Shown: positions 26,755 through 36,540 of the stretch, in pieces
How the letters are laid out: every line of letters starts with the position of its first letter
Position numbering within the stretch: the first letter of the stretch is position 1
Origin: CAXBGS01 sp963975425
GTDB taxonomy: Bacteria > Planctomycetota > Planctomycetia > Pirellulales > Pirellulaceae
Length of the DNA: 64,000 nucleotides
Assembly (NCBI GenBank): GCA_963975425.1
Contig: CAXBGS010000001.1
Span: forward strand, 248,001-312,000
Reading direction: 5' to 3'
Notes under the pieces: model-generated
Seen by the model: only the letters and a program-made list of their open reading frames with translations
Told to the model about the DNA's origin: nothing
Databases searched by the model: none
Program-made: the position numbers and the translations under genes

Positions 26755-26782
26755 CCCGATCCGGCAACCTCGCCGGATCGGG
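26755..26782 (+). terminator. hairpin after the excisionase-like gene
   Basis: CCCGATCCGG, 8-base loop, CCGGATCGGG; perfect 10-bp stem, followed by ATTTCC (weak T run). It separates the HTH gene from the next one. Confidence 0.5.
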
Positions 26783-26813
26783 ATTTCCTCAACCCTGAAA
26801 TGAGGCTCTTGAA

Positions 26814-27320
26814 ATGAGCAACGAATTTGACACCCTTCGCCCACATGCAACCAAAATCGTCTCGGTTGGCGACCAACAAGCCGAAATAGACGTCGAATTG
26901 GCTCCGTTGATCGAACAGATGTGGCGCGTGGGCATCAGCACCATGATGTGCTGTCAAGAAACCGATCCTGGCATTGCTTGGATCGAGTTCGACTCCGTTG
27001 AAGATCTGATGAAATTTCTGAATCTCGTTGTTCCGTACGACCCAAATCCCGAATCCCTCTACTCCCGCGTGAACTGGCAACGGACAGCAGTCGATCCCGC
27101 AGACTGCTGGGAGTTTCAATTCAACTTGCTTGACATTCTCAAAGACCAACAGGAACAAACCGAGGATGGATTCTCTCACTTCATGCCAACCGTCGGCGCG
27201 TACTTTCCCAGGTCCGACATCCGGGGAATCTACGAACGTCTCGAAACCTACTCGAACTACGAAAGCCTGACGGGTCGGGCTGTGAAAGAGCAGGACGTAC
27301 TCACAGGGGATGGCGAGTAG
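26814..27320 (+). CDS. hypothetical protein
   Basis: 168 residues from ATG 26814, with GAGG upstream. Acidic and soluble. The start (FDTLRPHATKIVSVGDQQAE, then VELAPLIEQMWRVGISTMMC) looks like a small alpha/beta domain with a CC pair. I recall similar short proteins in planctomycete mobile islands but cannot assign a function. The leader contains CCACTCGCGCGGCA (26724-26737), repeated at 27336-27349 upstream of the next gene. Confidence 0.5.
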   Translation: MSNEFDTLRPHATKIVSVGDQQAEIDVELAPLIEQMWRVGISTMMCCQETDPGIAWIEFDSVEDLMKFLNLVVPYDPNPESLYSRVNWQRTAVDPADCWEFQFNLLDILKDQQEQTEDGFSHFMPTVGAYFPRSDIRGIYERLETYSNYESLTGRAVKEQDVLTGDGE

Positions 27321-27496
27321 CAACGGCGATTCTCGCCACTCGCGCGGCAGTGTTCGTGAATCGAGCGCCTGCGCATTTATTTTGCCGATGCAGTTGCGAG
27401 GGAGGCGAGTTCCCGCGAACATCATTCTTGACCTGCGTGTCTCGCAGGACATCGCATTCCCGAACATTTGCAAAGGCGATCTAGAATCGCAGTCCC

Positions 27497-28417
27497 ATGA
27501 AACCATCACAGTTTTGGCAAAGCATACGGCTGTCAGAAGAACTGGGGATATCCGGCCGGTTCATCTACAACGGGCTTCGCTCTCTTCACGAGATGGAAAC
27601 TCTCTATCAAGTCGATGAAATCTTCGAGATGCTTTACAATCTGTCGGTTGGTCTTGAGCGTCTTATGAAAATCGCGGTCGTTCTGATCGAGCATGATGAC
27701 ACAGTCGATCAAGAGCAATTCGAGAAGGACTTAATCACCCATAACCATCTTGATTTGATGTCTCGCATTCGCAAGGTTCATCCGTTGAAGTTAGGGACCT
27801 CTCACAACGAGTTGCTGGGCCTCCTGGGGAAGTTCTATAAGTCATACCGTTACGGCAGGTACAGCATGGCTGCGATGCAGGCTAACGGCAAAGAAAAGAC
27901 GGAGTTACACGCATACATCGAAAAGTACTTGGATATTGAAGTTCGCGATAACTTCCCAATCGACATCTCGCCGAACTCCGAACGCATCCGCAAATTCGTC
28001 GGAACAAAGATTCTGAAGATTGCTCGAAACGTCTATGAGGTCATCGGCATGGAAGCAGCCAAGAAAAATATTTACACATACGAGGTTCGGCAAGGTTCCA
28101 AGGCAGCAAAAGTGTTTTTGGACAATGAGTGGTCATTCGCGGGCGAAGATCATCTTTGCAAAGAGTTGGTGCTGTTCCTCGTCAAATCGAAAGTGAGAAC
28201 TGGGCACTTAGGGCTACTGCATTCGTTGGAGCCGCTCGATTTTGATCCCGCGCTCATTTGCGATTACTTGCAGTGCCTCACATCGGACGAAAAGAAGTTG
28301 GAGGTGTTGTCGGAAATGGAGTCTCTTCAAGCCGACTTGCCAGACATTCATGATCGCCGCCAGTTGCTCGATGTCATTGGAAACTCGTCAGTCTTCTTTG
28401 ATGATGAGGAAGAATGA
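27497..28417 (+). CDS. hypothetical helical protein, possible defence-island cargo
   Basis: 306 residues from ATG 27497. Predominantly helical: LRSLHEMETLYQVDEIFEML, then YNLSVGLERLMKIAVVLIEH resembles the start of a HEPN-like four-helix domain, but the R-x4-6-H signature of active HEPN RNases is not obvious. The C-terminus is acidic (FFDDEEE). It lies between the recombinase accessory genes and the Wadjet operon with about 250 bases to the latter, so it is a separate unit. Function unknown. Confidence 0.55.
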   Translation: MKPSQFWQSIRLSEELGISGRFIYNGLRSLHEMETLYQVDEIFEMLYNLSVGLERLMKIAVVLIEHDDTVDQEQFEKDLITHNHLDLMSRIRKVHPLKLGTSHNELLGLLGKFYKSYRYGRYSMAAMQANGKEKTELHAYIEKYLDIEVRDNFPIDISPNSERIRKFVGTKILKIARNVYEVIGMEAAKKNIYTYEVRQGSKAAKVFLDNEWSFAGEDHLCKELVLFLVKSKVRTGHLGLLHSLEPLDFDPALICDYLQCLTSDEKKLEVLSEMESLQADLPDIHDRRQLLDVIGNSSVFFDDEEE

Positions 28418-28597
28418 GACATTGTGCGCACTATTCTCCGTGCGAAGACTGTGTTCGAGGGACGGGCAAGCGAAATGTTACCTGCCCGCTCAGAACGAAA
28501 GTGAACTGACCGGGCGCTAATCGCTGCTGGTAAGAACTGTTGGTTTTCCCGGATTTCACGACGGACCTCCGGCTTATTCTGGTTCAATCTGCGGTTC

Positions 28598-28627
28598 TGA
28601 CAACTTTGGTATTGGCGTAGCTATAAT
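28598..28627 (+). promoter_or_regulatory. probable promoter of the Wadjet operon
   Basis: A perfect -10 TATAAT (28622-28627) with TGACAA (28598-28603) 18 bases upstream as a partial -35. The start would fall about 33 bases before the TTG of the first gene. The rest of 28418-28597 shows nothing recognisable. Confidence 0.5.
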
Positions 28628-28666
28628 CGAGCCCAAAACTACCAACGTTTCTTTCGGGGGCTGGGC

Positions 28667-30112
28667 TTGGCAACATCTTTTTGGAATACAGCATTAACGG
28701 AAAGGCAGCGTGTGTTGTTGCACGCGCAGCCGCTGATGTTGATGCGACACTTTTGGTCGACGCAAGGGGATGATGTTGCCTATGACCCATTGTGTCTGAG
28801 CCTGAAGTTGTTTGAAGTCGTGATTGACCAGAGTGGTTTCGGAAGAGATGTCACGCGTGAAGCGATCTCACGTGAACTTGTGCCACTCCTTCACGCGATG
28901 GATGCTGCGAATTCCATTGCAATCGACAACACTCGACATCGTCGTATCCTCGATCGGTTGATTGGGAATTTGCTGAACGAATCCAACCGTGGAGAGTCGT
29001 TTTCGATCCCCTACACAGATTTTGACGACGATGGAGTGGCAGTCGGAAAGCAACTTTCCTTCAAACTGTTGCGAGAAGTGCATGGCTACTCGGGCGATAT
29101 CGCGATCGAGCTCTCGTCGGTGGCGATCAACCTTTTTCTCAATGCTCTTGACCTTGACATCGAAAGCGAACAGATCGCCAGCGAGGCCGTCGTTAAGTTT
29201 CAGATGGCTCAGGGGCATTACGAAAAGGCCCGTACCAGCGCGGAAGCCGCCCGCGCCCGTTCGATTCAGTATGAACAGCAACTGCACCGTTTTATCGACC
29301 AGGCCAAGCGGGATATCCACCGCGTGGACTGGCAGAGCGAAGTACATGACGCAGTTGTAGAGGCGAACACGCATGTCGATTTGCGATTGCGAATCGAGGA
29401 GGACATCATTCGTTGCGGTCGCGAGAAGCTCGATTTGCTTGTCGAGGACAACGGCTCCAGTGGTTCGGTCGCCGAAGTGGTTCGACTCATAGAAGATTGT
29501 CGGACACGTCACTTGCGACTCAATCGACGGCTGATGACTGCTCGGGACGAGTTCATTCAGCAGCAGACGCGGCAGTGTTTCCTTGGCGGTGCGGCTGAAA
29601 TCACGGTCAATATGCGTGACGATTTGCTTGATGTTGTTCTCGCAATGTCGGTGGCTGACTCAACTGAGGTGATGGAACAAAGCGGGCATGCGTTACTCGG
29701 GGCGGTTCCGCCCGAAGTCTTTAATCTTCGGCAACTTGTCGCGTGGCAACTACAACCCAGGCGAGAGCAATCGGCCGGAAGTTCCCAGTGGGGTGAAGTC
29801 GACTTGATTGAAATGGATGAGGAACCGTCCCCGTTTGACGAAGATGTGATGGCCGACTGCGAGAAAGTTTTTCACTCCATCGACCATGCGAGGAGGCTTT
29901 CCGATCTGTTGAGTGAACTGGAGGACGATGGTGTTCCGCTCGCCGTGCAAGACGTAGTGACACTTCGAGCCCTGGAGCAGTTCGGACCTGATGAAGACGA
30001 TGATGTGTCGGTCGGCGTCGAGCTGGCGGAAACCGGTGGACTGCGAACACCGCGATGCAGTGGAGACGATATGTGGTTAGAGCCAAGCTTGGCAAGCGAG
30101 GATGAAAGATGA
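28667..30112 (+). CDS. jetA: JetA-like (MukF/kleisin-type) subunit of a Wadjet system
   Basis: 481 residues from TTG 28667, preceded by CGGGGG. The N-terminal winged-helix-like region (LTERQRVLLHAQPLMLMRHF, then LCLSLKLFEVVI) is followed by a helical middle with YRQ-type coiled coil (HYEKARTSAEAARARSIQYE) and an acidic C-terminus, as in kleisins. Assignment rests mostly on position: first of four overlapping genes followed by a MukE-sized protein, a 1500-residue SMC ATPase and a TOPRIM nuclease. Wadjet complexes recognise and cleave small circular DNA, blocking plasmids. Subtype cannot be decided by eye. The ATGA overlap with the next gene shows coupling. Confidence 0.7.
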   Translation: MATSFWNTALTERQRVLLHAQPLMLMRHFWSTQGDDVAYDPLCLSLKLFEVVIDQSGFGRDVTREAISRELVPLLHAMDAANSIAIDNTRHRRILDRLIGNLLNESNRGESFSIPYTDFDDDGVAVGKQLSFKLLREVHGYSGDIAIELSSVAINLFLNALDLDIESEQIASEAVVKFQMAQGHYEKARTSAEAARARSIQYEQQLHRFIDQAKRDIHRVDWQSEVHDAVVEANTHVDLRLRIEEDIIRCGREKLDLLVEDNGSSGSVAEVVRLIEDCRTRHLRLNRRLMTARDEFIQQQTRQCFLGGAAEITVNMRDDLLDVVLAMSVADSTEVMEQSGHALLGAVPPEVFNLRQLVAWQLQPRREQSAGSSQWGEVDLIEMDEEPSPFDEDVMADCEKVFHSIDHARRLSDLLSELEDDGVPLAVQDVVTLRALEQFGPDEDDDVSVGVELAETGGLRTPRCSGDDMWLEPSLASEDER

Positions 30113-30888
30113 AAGACGGTTTTGATGACCCAGCGTTGGCGGCCGGGCGATTGATTCAGTGGGCACTGCGAGTCAAAGCAACTCCGTTCAACGAACCTGA
30201 ATACCGCTTGCTGGTTGACCGCTACATCGACGATGTAGATTTTCGTCAACTCGTGAAGAACTTTGCCGACGGGTTGGGGCTAGAGATTCTGCACCAAGGT
30301 GATCGAGGGCTGTTTGTCGGGACTCAAGACGGAAGTGTGTTCGCTCAAAGTCCGAGTGCATTCCGTGGCTCGCGCACGACGGCCGAAGACCGACTGCTGG
30401 ATGGTTTGATCCAACTAGCGATCGCAGCCACGCTTTATCCTCGTCAACAGGACTTGGATGAGAATGCCGTCGATGCAAAGCAACCTGTGACGGTCTCAGA
30501 AGTCGATGAGCTTCTGCAAACGCTAAGTGAAGAACATCGTCGCCGATCAACTGAATCTCCCGACGTTTCTAGCGACGAGCTTGACCAGGGGCTCCAAGAA
30601 GCGTGGCGAGTCTACGATAGCCGCCCCAACATCAAGATGACCAGCTCGGGGAATTTGTCTCAAAACTCAACGCAATCACAAATTCGCAAACACCTGCAAC
30701 TGCTGGTCGAGCGGGGATGTTTCGTGATGCATCAGCGTGACAAGGTCGAGATGTATCGACCGACCCTGCGATATCAATTCCAGGTGCGCGAATTGGCCGC
30801 GACAAAGTTGTACCGCCAACTGCAGTCGTTTCGCACAGACGATGTCGATTCTGGTCAAGAAACGAGTCAGGAGTCCGTCGATGCCTAA
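30109..30888 (+). CDS. jetB: JetB-like (MukE/KITE-type) subunit
   Basis: 259 residues from ATG 30109. Winged-helix content is suggested by YRLLVDRYIDDVDFRQLVKN, FADGLGLEILHQGDRGLFVG and, near the C-terminus, QIRKHLQLLVERGCFVMHQR then VEMYRPTLRYQFQVREL. Size and position between the kleisin-like and SMC-like genes match JetB/MukE. It shares ATGA with the previous gene and ATGCCTAA with the next. Confidence 0.7.
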   Translation: MKDGFDDPALAAGRLIQWALRVKATPFNEPEYRLLVDRYIDDVDFRQLVKNFADGLGLEILHQGDRGLFVGTQDGSVFAQSPSAFRGSRTTAEDRLLDGLIQLAIAATLYPRQQDLDENAVDAKQPVTVSEVDELLQTLSEEHRRRSTESPDVSSDELDQGLQEAWRVYDSRPNIKMTSSGNLSQNSTQSQIRKHLQLLVERGCFVMHQRDKVEMYRPTLRYQFQVRELAATKLYRQLQSFRTDDVDSGQETSQESVDA

Positions 30889-33800
30889 GCTTCGCAAGAT
30901 GAGAATGGTTTCGATCGGTCATCGCAGCGCTCGCTTCGAGGACGTGACGCTGCCGCTGACCGATGATGCTGACCAGCCCACGAACTCGGTCATTTGGTTG
31001 CGAAATGGTGGCGGGAAGACTTCGCTTCTGAGTCTGTTCTTTGCGGGCGTCTATCCCGGTCGACGAGACTTCCTGGGAAAGCGAGCTGGCGAGAAAGTTC
31101 GCACATTAGAAAACTATGTGGGTGCCAACGACCACAGTGCGGTTGTTTGCGAATGGAGTCTTGATGACGAGAACTCATTGTTCGATAACGCGACACGGTA
31201 TCTCAGCGGCGTCTTCTATCAGCGCGGCAGCGGTTCATCCGGCGATGATGAATCCAAGGTGGTTCCGCTCTTTTTTGCGATGAAGGCAATCGACGACAAA
31301 AGTGAATTGACGCTGGATGGCCTGCCGCTTATGACCAACGACACAGGCAAACCACAACGCCGTAGTTTGAGCGGCTTTCGTTTGCGGATGCGGGAACTGC
31401 AAGACGAATATCCGCAAGCGGAAGTGTTTCTGTCGTCGCACCAAAACGAGTTTCGAGACGAATTGGAAAGCCGTGGCATTGATCCGCGGGTTTTCTACTA
31501 TCAAATCCGCATGAACGAGCGTGAAGGCGGGGTGTCGGAACGGTTTTCATTCTCGGAAGACGAGGAGTTCGTTGATTTCTTGCTCGACATGGCGTTCAAG
31601 CAAGACCGTGCGCAGGAAGTCAAGGACCAGATCAGCACGTTTCGTGTGGCGCTTGTTCAACGTAACGAGCAACTCAAGCCAGAACTGGAGTGTTGTCGCG
31701 GATTGCAGACAAGAATGCAGAAGCTGATCGCTGTCCATGGCGAGCGTGACACCGTTTTTCTTTCTTCGATTCGTGTTCGCCAACTGATGCGTAATTCGGA
31801 GAGCTGGATTTCCGAGTCCCAGTCGACTGAGCAGTCGAAGCTTGAGCAACTTTCGACGCAGCACGAGGAAACGACGAGAGGACTTGCCGAAGCAACCGTT
31901 GCCGTGGATCAAGCGACTCGTCTTGCTGCTGTCTATCGGCTTGAAGGATGCCGCATCCAGCATGTCGCGGCAGAGGCGATCTATGCTGACGCGAAAAAGC
32001 AATGGCAAGACCTGGAATACAAGAAGCGTGTTTGGGCGGCAGCCGGGCCGTTGTCACGCGCGATTGAAGCAGAACGTTTGGCCAATGAGTATCGTGAGAC
32101 GCTCGCGCGAAAACAAACGCAATTTGCGCCTGACTTAGACAAGTTGAAAGCCGACGCGGAGCAATATGCGATGGCTCTGAGGCATGAAGTCTCGCGAGTA
32201 ACCTCCGCCGAAGCTGAGGAACAGCAAAACGCGAAGCGATTTGAGGAAGCGGCTGAAGAAGCCAGTGCGAAGGCCACCAGTTTTGCGCAACAGGCGTCCA
32301 CACAAGAGACGTTTGCAGCCGGCCTTCAGGGAAAGATCGACAACGTCGCAACTGAGTTTGAAAGACTTCGGTCGCTACAGGCTGTGTTGCCTAGCGAGTC
32401 AGGTGCAGACGAATCCTTGGCACGTCTGAGCGAGAGACTCGATGGGTTGATCGAATCCGCCCGTCGGCATCAATCATCGCTGGATCGTGTCGATGGGGAG
32501 ATCGTTGACGAGACGAAACGACAGGACATACGAATCGAAACCAAGGCTGTGCTTCAACGGGAGCGAGATGAGCTTCAACTACGACTCAACGATGCCAAAC
32601 GTCGGCGGAGCGAGATTGAAGCCGACGAGCGACTAAGAAAGTTGCTGGACACGGAACAAGTCGATCTACTTGCAGCCATCCAACCGGCCATCAAGACTGC
32701 AACGGCGGAAACCAAGCGATTGCGAGACGAGATTATTCGCATTCGGTTGAGTGCCGTTGAGGATGAGCGCGCAATCGCTTGGTTGCGTGGCGACGGCGAC
32801 TTGCTGCCCCCAACTCGCGATGTGGAAGCCGTGTTGAATTGGCTCCGATCGACTGGTGTGGTTGCTTGGTCGGGATGGCAATATCTTTCACAGCAAAACA
32901 AAGCCGAGCGCCGCCAACTCGTTGAACGCTATCCGCACATCGCAACCGGCATCGTCGTAGCAGACCAGGATTATGATGATGTCGTTGGGCGACTTGACGC
33001 GCCGGATTTACCGCAGCTGACGAGCGCATTCGCGATTCTTCCCGCTGGTGCATTGCTCAGTGCTGACGAAGTTGATTGGGCTGTCATCGGCCCTGCTAGC
33101 GATGCTCACTTTGACTCGGATGCGGCGGCGATGGAATTGATTCGACTTGAACAAGGTGAATCTCAACGAAGTGATGAAACCTCACGACTCCAGACTTGGC
33201 TATCCGATCTCGATAGCCTTCTACAGGCCCTCGAAAGTTTTCGCGCCGACTATCCTGCGGGCTGGTTCGATGCCCAGTCGCAGCGATTGGAAGTTGCAAC
33301 TGCCAAGTTTGATGATGTACTGGACGCCATGTCGAAGGGTAGAGAGTCTCTCGAACAGCTTTCTGCTGACCGCAAAACGATCGCTGGCGAAGTCGCTGAC
33401 TGTCTGCAAGCTCAGAAGGAGTGCGAGAAGGCTCTTGCACTTGTAACTGAGTTCAAGCGCCAGCACGGTGACCATGAACATGTCTGGCGAAAGCAAAAAG
33501 GCGAAGCCGACAGGAGGGCCGAATCGTATCGCAAAAGTGAGGTTCGCGAGGGTGAGAAGGCCGATGACGCGAGAGGCAGCGTGAGAGCGTGTCTGGGTCG
33601 CCAACAAAACCTGACCGCTGAGAAACGCGATCGAGATCGTGAGTTAGCGGCGTTAAAGTACATCGACCGAGACTCTGCGGACTCTGCGCCCGGCTCGCTA
33701 GATCAACTCAAGGCAAACTACGATTTGAGAGTCGCAGAGTACGAGCAAAAAGTAAACGAAGACTATCTTGCTCACGCGGCCATCGACAAAGAGAAAGAGG

Positions 33801-35383
33801 CAAAAGAACAGTTTTCTGAGTTCGACCGAGTGCGTACAAAAGATGATCCGATTGACGAGGATGTGGTACGCCGCGAGCTTGCGGCTTTACCCGAGAACAT
33901 TCCCGTCGCGATTCAATTGGAGCAAGTCGATGAAGCAGCAGCCCAGGCGTCGCGACGACTCGGCCCGCTAACGAACCAGCACCGACCAATTCACGAAGCG
34001 TTTGAGGCGGCTGTGGAGGAAGCGAAGCGATTGTCCGCCAGTTCGCCGCTTCCTGATGTCGAATTATCGAGTGATGCGGATGCTAATCTGAACTTCGCTG
34101 AGCAATATGATGCTCAGGTGAGCGAACAACGTGAACTCTGCAAGTCCCATGAAGCAAAGTTGCAGTCGTTTGAAACTTCAAAACTGACACTTGAACACAG
34201 TATCCAAGACCTGTCGCGTGATTTGGAACGAATCAAAAATTGGCAATCAAGCTATGCCGACATCCTTGATCGAATTGTCCAGCGGCAGAACGAGGTCGGT
34301 CCAACTGTTGACGAATCGACATGCGATCTCCCCACGAATGCTCGTGCCGCGCTATTGAACTCGATTGAAAACGATCTAGCTAAGATTCGACAGTCTCATC
34401 GTGAACTTGACGCACGCCGCCACGACATCACCACTGGCGTGCATGGGTGGGCAAGACAAACAAGATTCACGGAATTGCCAAACTCCGTTGCGAGCAATTT
34501 TCTGCGGCTCGATGCGGCACAACTGGAACGCAAGGCACAGTTCCATTGTGAGTCGCTCGATAATCGAGTGACGGAAATCGAGCGAAAACTGGCTGAAGCC
34601 AATCAGCATCGCGACCGTGTGATCGACATTATTCTCTCCGCAGTCGACGAAGGTTTAGGGCTACTTCGCCGTGTGTCGAATATGTCCCGATTGCCCAGCA
34701 CGCTTCCTCAGGCTGGAAAACAGTTCTTGCAGATCGAAACAAGTGCGCCGGAGAACCCGGACGAGAAGCGTGGTCGGATCGGCGGATTGATTGACGAGCT
34801 ACTCGACACAGGCGATCTCGGCGAGGGACTCGGGCTAATCAAGAAGGCGGTCCGGCGCGTGGCGGGCCGCATTCGCGTCAGCATTCTGCACCCCGATCTC
34901 TATTCGGGAGCCAAGCGAATGAACATGGCTGAAATGCAGCGACTCAGTGACGGCGAGCGACTGACGTGTGCGATTCTCCTTTACTGCGCCCTCATGAAGC
35001 TGCGACAAGCCGACAACCATCGCAAAGGATCGAGTGTGCTGGTACTGGATAATCCCATCGGTACCGCTTCCCGAGTCTCGTTCTTGAATTTGCAACGAGA
35101 AGTCGCACGTGCGATGAAGGTTCAGTTGATCTATGCGACGGGAATCAAGGACTTGAACGCGATCGGCGCTTTGGAAAATGTCGTCCGTCTGCGAAACAGT
35201 CGCCAAGATCGACGGACTGGCCGCCGGGTCGTTGAAATTGACGACGAGTCAACCACGACAGGGCAGATCGACGTTGCCCGTATTGTATTCGATCGTCCGC
35301 CGAGTTTTTCGTCAAATGCCGATGAGGCGACGGAGATGCCCGCCTCGGTGAAAGAGAAAGTCGATGGCTCTAGCAACTCTTGA
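30881..35383 (+). CDS. jetC: JetC-like SMC/MukB-type ATPase
   Basis: 1500 residues from ATG 30881, the longest gene here. Walker A lies near the N-terminus (VIWLRNGGGKTSLLSLFFAG, residues about 38-57). About 1000 residues of coiled coil follow, interrupted near the middle by a globular hinge-like stretch (YLSQQNKAERRQLVERYPHI and following). The C-terminal head has a signature-like MNMAEMQRLSDGERLTCAIL and Walker B SSVLVLDNPIGTASR. This is SMC/MukB/COG4913 architecture. With the kleisin-like, MukE-like and TOPRIM genes around it, it is the DNA-extruding motor of a Wadjet defence complex. An in-frame start at 30737 would only add antisense-like residues overlapping jetB. Confidence 0.85.
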   Translation: MPKLRKMRMVSIGHRSARFEDVTLPLTDDADQPTNSVIWLRNGGGKTSLLSLFFAGVYPGRRDFLGKRAGEKVRTLENYVGANDHSAVVCEWSLDDENSLFDNATRYLSGVFYQRGSGSSGDDESKVVPLFFAMKAIDDKSELTLDGLPLMTNDTGKPQRRSLSGFRLRMRELQDEYPQAEVFLSSHQNEFRDELESRGIDPRVFYYQIRMNEREGGVSERFSFSEDEEFVDFLLDMAFKQDRAQEVKDQISTFRVALVQRNEQLKPELECCRGLQTRMQKLIAVHGERDTVFLSSIRVRQLMRNSESWISESQSTEQSKLEQLSTQHEETTRGLAEATVAVDQATRLAAVYRLEGCRIQHVAAEAIYADAKKQWQDLEYKKRVWAAAGPLSRAIEAERLANEYRETLARKQTQFAPDLDKLKADAEQYAMALRHEVSRVTSAEAEEQQNAKRFEEAAEEASAKATSFAQQASTQETFAAGLQGKIDNVATEFERLRSLQAVLPSESGADESLARLSERLDGLIESARRHQSSLDRVDGEIVDETKRQDIRIETKAVLQRERDELQLRLNDAKRRRSEIEADERLRKLLDTEQVDLLAAIQPAIKTATAETKRLRDEIIRIRLSAVEDERAIAWLRGDGDLLPPTRDVEAVLNWLRSTGVVAWSGWQYLSQQNKAERRQLVERYPHIATGIVVADQDYDDVVGRLDAPDLPQLTSAFAILPAGALLSADEVDWAVIGPASDAHFDSDAAAMELIRLEQGESQRSDETSRLQTWLSDLDSLLQALESFRADYPAGWFDAQSQRLEVATAKFDDVLDAMSKGRESLEQLSADRKTIAGEVADCLQAQKECEKALALVTEFKRQHGDHEHVWRKQKGEADRRAESYRKSEVREGEKADDARGSVRACLGRQQNLTAEKRDRDRELAALKYIDRDSADSAPGSLDQLKANYDLRVAEYEQKVNEDYLAHAAIDKEKEAKEQFSEFDRVRTKDDPIDEDVVRRELAALPENIPVAIQLEQVDEAAAQASRRLGPLTNQHRPIHEAFEAAVEEAKRLSASSPLPDVELSSDADANLNFAEQYDAQVSEQRELCKSHEAKLQSFETSKLTLEHSIQDLSRDLERIKNWQSSYADILDRIVQRQNEVGPTVDESTCDLPTNARAALLNSIENDLAKIRQSHRELDARRHDITTGVHGWARQTRFTELPNSVASNFLRLDAAQLERKAQFHCESLDNRVTEIERKLAEANQHRDRVIDIILSAVDEGLGLLRRVSNMSRLPSTLPQAGKQFLQIETSAPENPDEKRGRIGGLIDELLDTGDLGEGLGLIKKAVRRVAGRIRVSILHPDLYSGAKRMNMAEMQRLSDGERLTCAILLYCALMKLRQADNHRKGSSVLVLDNPIGTASRVSFLNLQREVARAMKVQLIYATGIKDLNAIGALENVVRLRNSRQDRRTGRRVVEIDDESTTTGQIDVARIVFDRPPSFSSNADEATEMPASVKEKVDGSSNS

Positions 35384-36470
35384 CGAACAAACGAAGGCAT
35401 TTGTACTGAGCGACGATCGAGTTTTCGCATTCCTAACTCAGCTTTCAACACATCGCAGCAAGACCGTTAAGTCCGATGATTTGTGGCGGTATTTCACCGT
35501 GGCTTACCCCGACGCACCGCAAGGTGCGAAGCGCCGACAATGGCTTTCCGTGTTGCTTGATGAACTCGATAGAAATGAAGACATCAAGCTACCCAGCAGA
35601 AAAGGAAAACTCTGGGACACCAGCAGCAGTGTCGCTCTGCCCCGACAGTTTGTGGTCAATTCACAGGTCGACACGCCGGCTGACCAATCGTCGTGGCATT
35701 CGTTTCCTTGGCACCCGAGTCTTCAGTGGGTGCTCCAGCGCCGGTGGCTGCGAACGCAGCATGTCACGTTTCTCCAGCGTGTTCATCAGGGACTTTGTGA
35801 AGGCTGGTTTGAATCCGTCGAGTCGCTCAAATACCGATCGCTTCAGCTCACCGGCGACGAGAAGAAACTCGAAAAGCTACTCAAGACGAAATTGTTCGGT
35901 CCTGGCAAGCTCTCCATCGAGTTGCTCGCCTGTCAGCCTGAAATGTTGCCACTCGCAACACACCGAATTTCAGATGTCCCAAACCTGCTGATTTTCGAGA
36001 ACGCGCAATCGTTCCTCTTGGCTCGCGACGTATCGCAAAGCATCAACAATCCAAGATACGGTCTGCTGGGATACGGTGCGGGAAAGCAGGTCATTAAGTC
36101 CGTTGACTACTTTTCAACGCTCGCGCCCCCAGTCACCGAGATTTTCTACATTGGCGACTTGGACGCAGAAGGAATTAGCGTGGCCGCAAAACTACAACGC
36201 CTCTCAAACGTCATCCCCATATGGCCAGCGACCGCCTTCCATCAAGCCATGCTCCATTCAGCCAAACAAATCGGCAGCCCCAACGGATGGCCAGCAAAAG
36301 ACGGACAAGCCGAAATCGCCACCACTTCATCGTTAGCCTTCCTAGACGCGACGATAAGAACTCAGTGCAAGTCACTCATCGAGCAACAACACCGCATCCC
36401 TGAAGAAGCAATCACTCGATCCAATATGCGAGAGCTACTAGCCCGTGAAGCTACAGTATCGTCGCAATGA
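35364..36470 (+). CDS. jetD: JetD-like TOPRIM nuclease subunit
   Basis: 368 residues from ATG 35364, overlapping the end of jetC by 20 bases. The N-terminal half is winged-helix-like (VFAFLTQLSTHRSKTVKSDD, then RRQWLSVLLDELDRNEDIKL). The C-terminal half is a TOPRIM domain of the DUF3322/DUF2220 type: the acidic NLLIFENAQSFLL (E212) and EIFYIGDLDAEGISVAAKL (D255, D257). In characterised Wadjet systems this subunit cleaves the DNA extruded by JetC. All catalytic acids look present, so the system is probably active. Confidence 0.85.
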   Translation: MALATLDEQTKAFVLSDDRVFAFLTQLSTHRSKTVKSDDLWRYFTVAYPDAPQGAKRRQWLSVLLDELDRNEDIKLPSRKGKLWDTSSSVALPRQFVVNSQVDTPADQSSWHSFPWHPSLQWVLQRRWLRTQHVTFLQRVHQGLCEGWFESVESLKYRSLQLTGDEKKLEKLLKTKLFGPGKLSIELLACQPEMLPLATHRISDVPNLLIFENAQSFLLARDVSQSINNPRYGLLGYGAGKQVIKSVDYFSTLAPPVTEIFYIGDLDAEGISVAAKLQRLSNVIPIWPATAFHQAMLHSAKQIGSPNGWPAKDGQAEIATTSSLAFLDATIRTQCKSLIEQQHRIPEEAITRSNMRELLAREATVSSQ

Positions 36471-36540
36471 TTCGGCGAGATTTCTTCGCTGGCGATGAGT
36501 ACTTTGGTTGGTGCTCTGCTTAGTCGCAATGGCGGGAGTG

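Noticed and set aside
30737..30880. Upstream start for the SMC-like gene
   Set aside because: It would overlap jetB by 150 bases in another frame and add cysteine/arginine-rich nonsense; ATG 30881 overlaps the jetB stop neatly.
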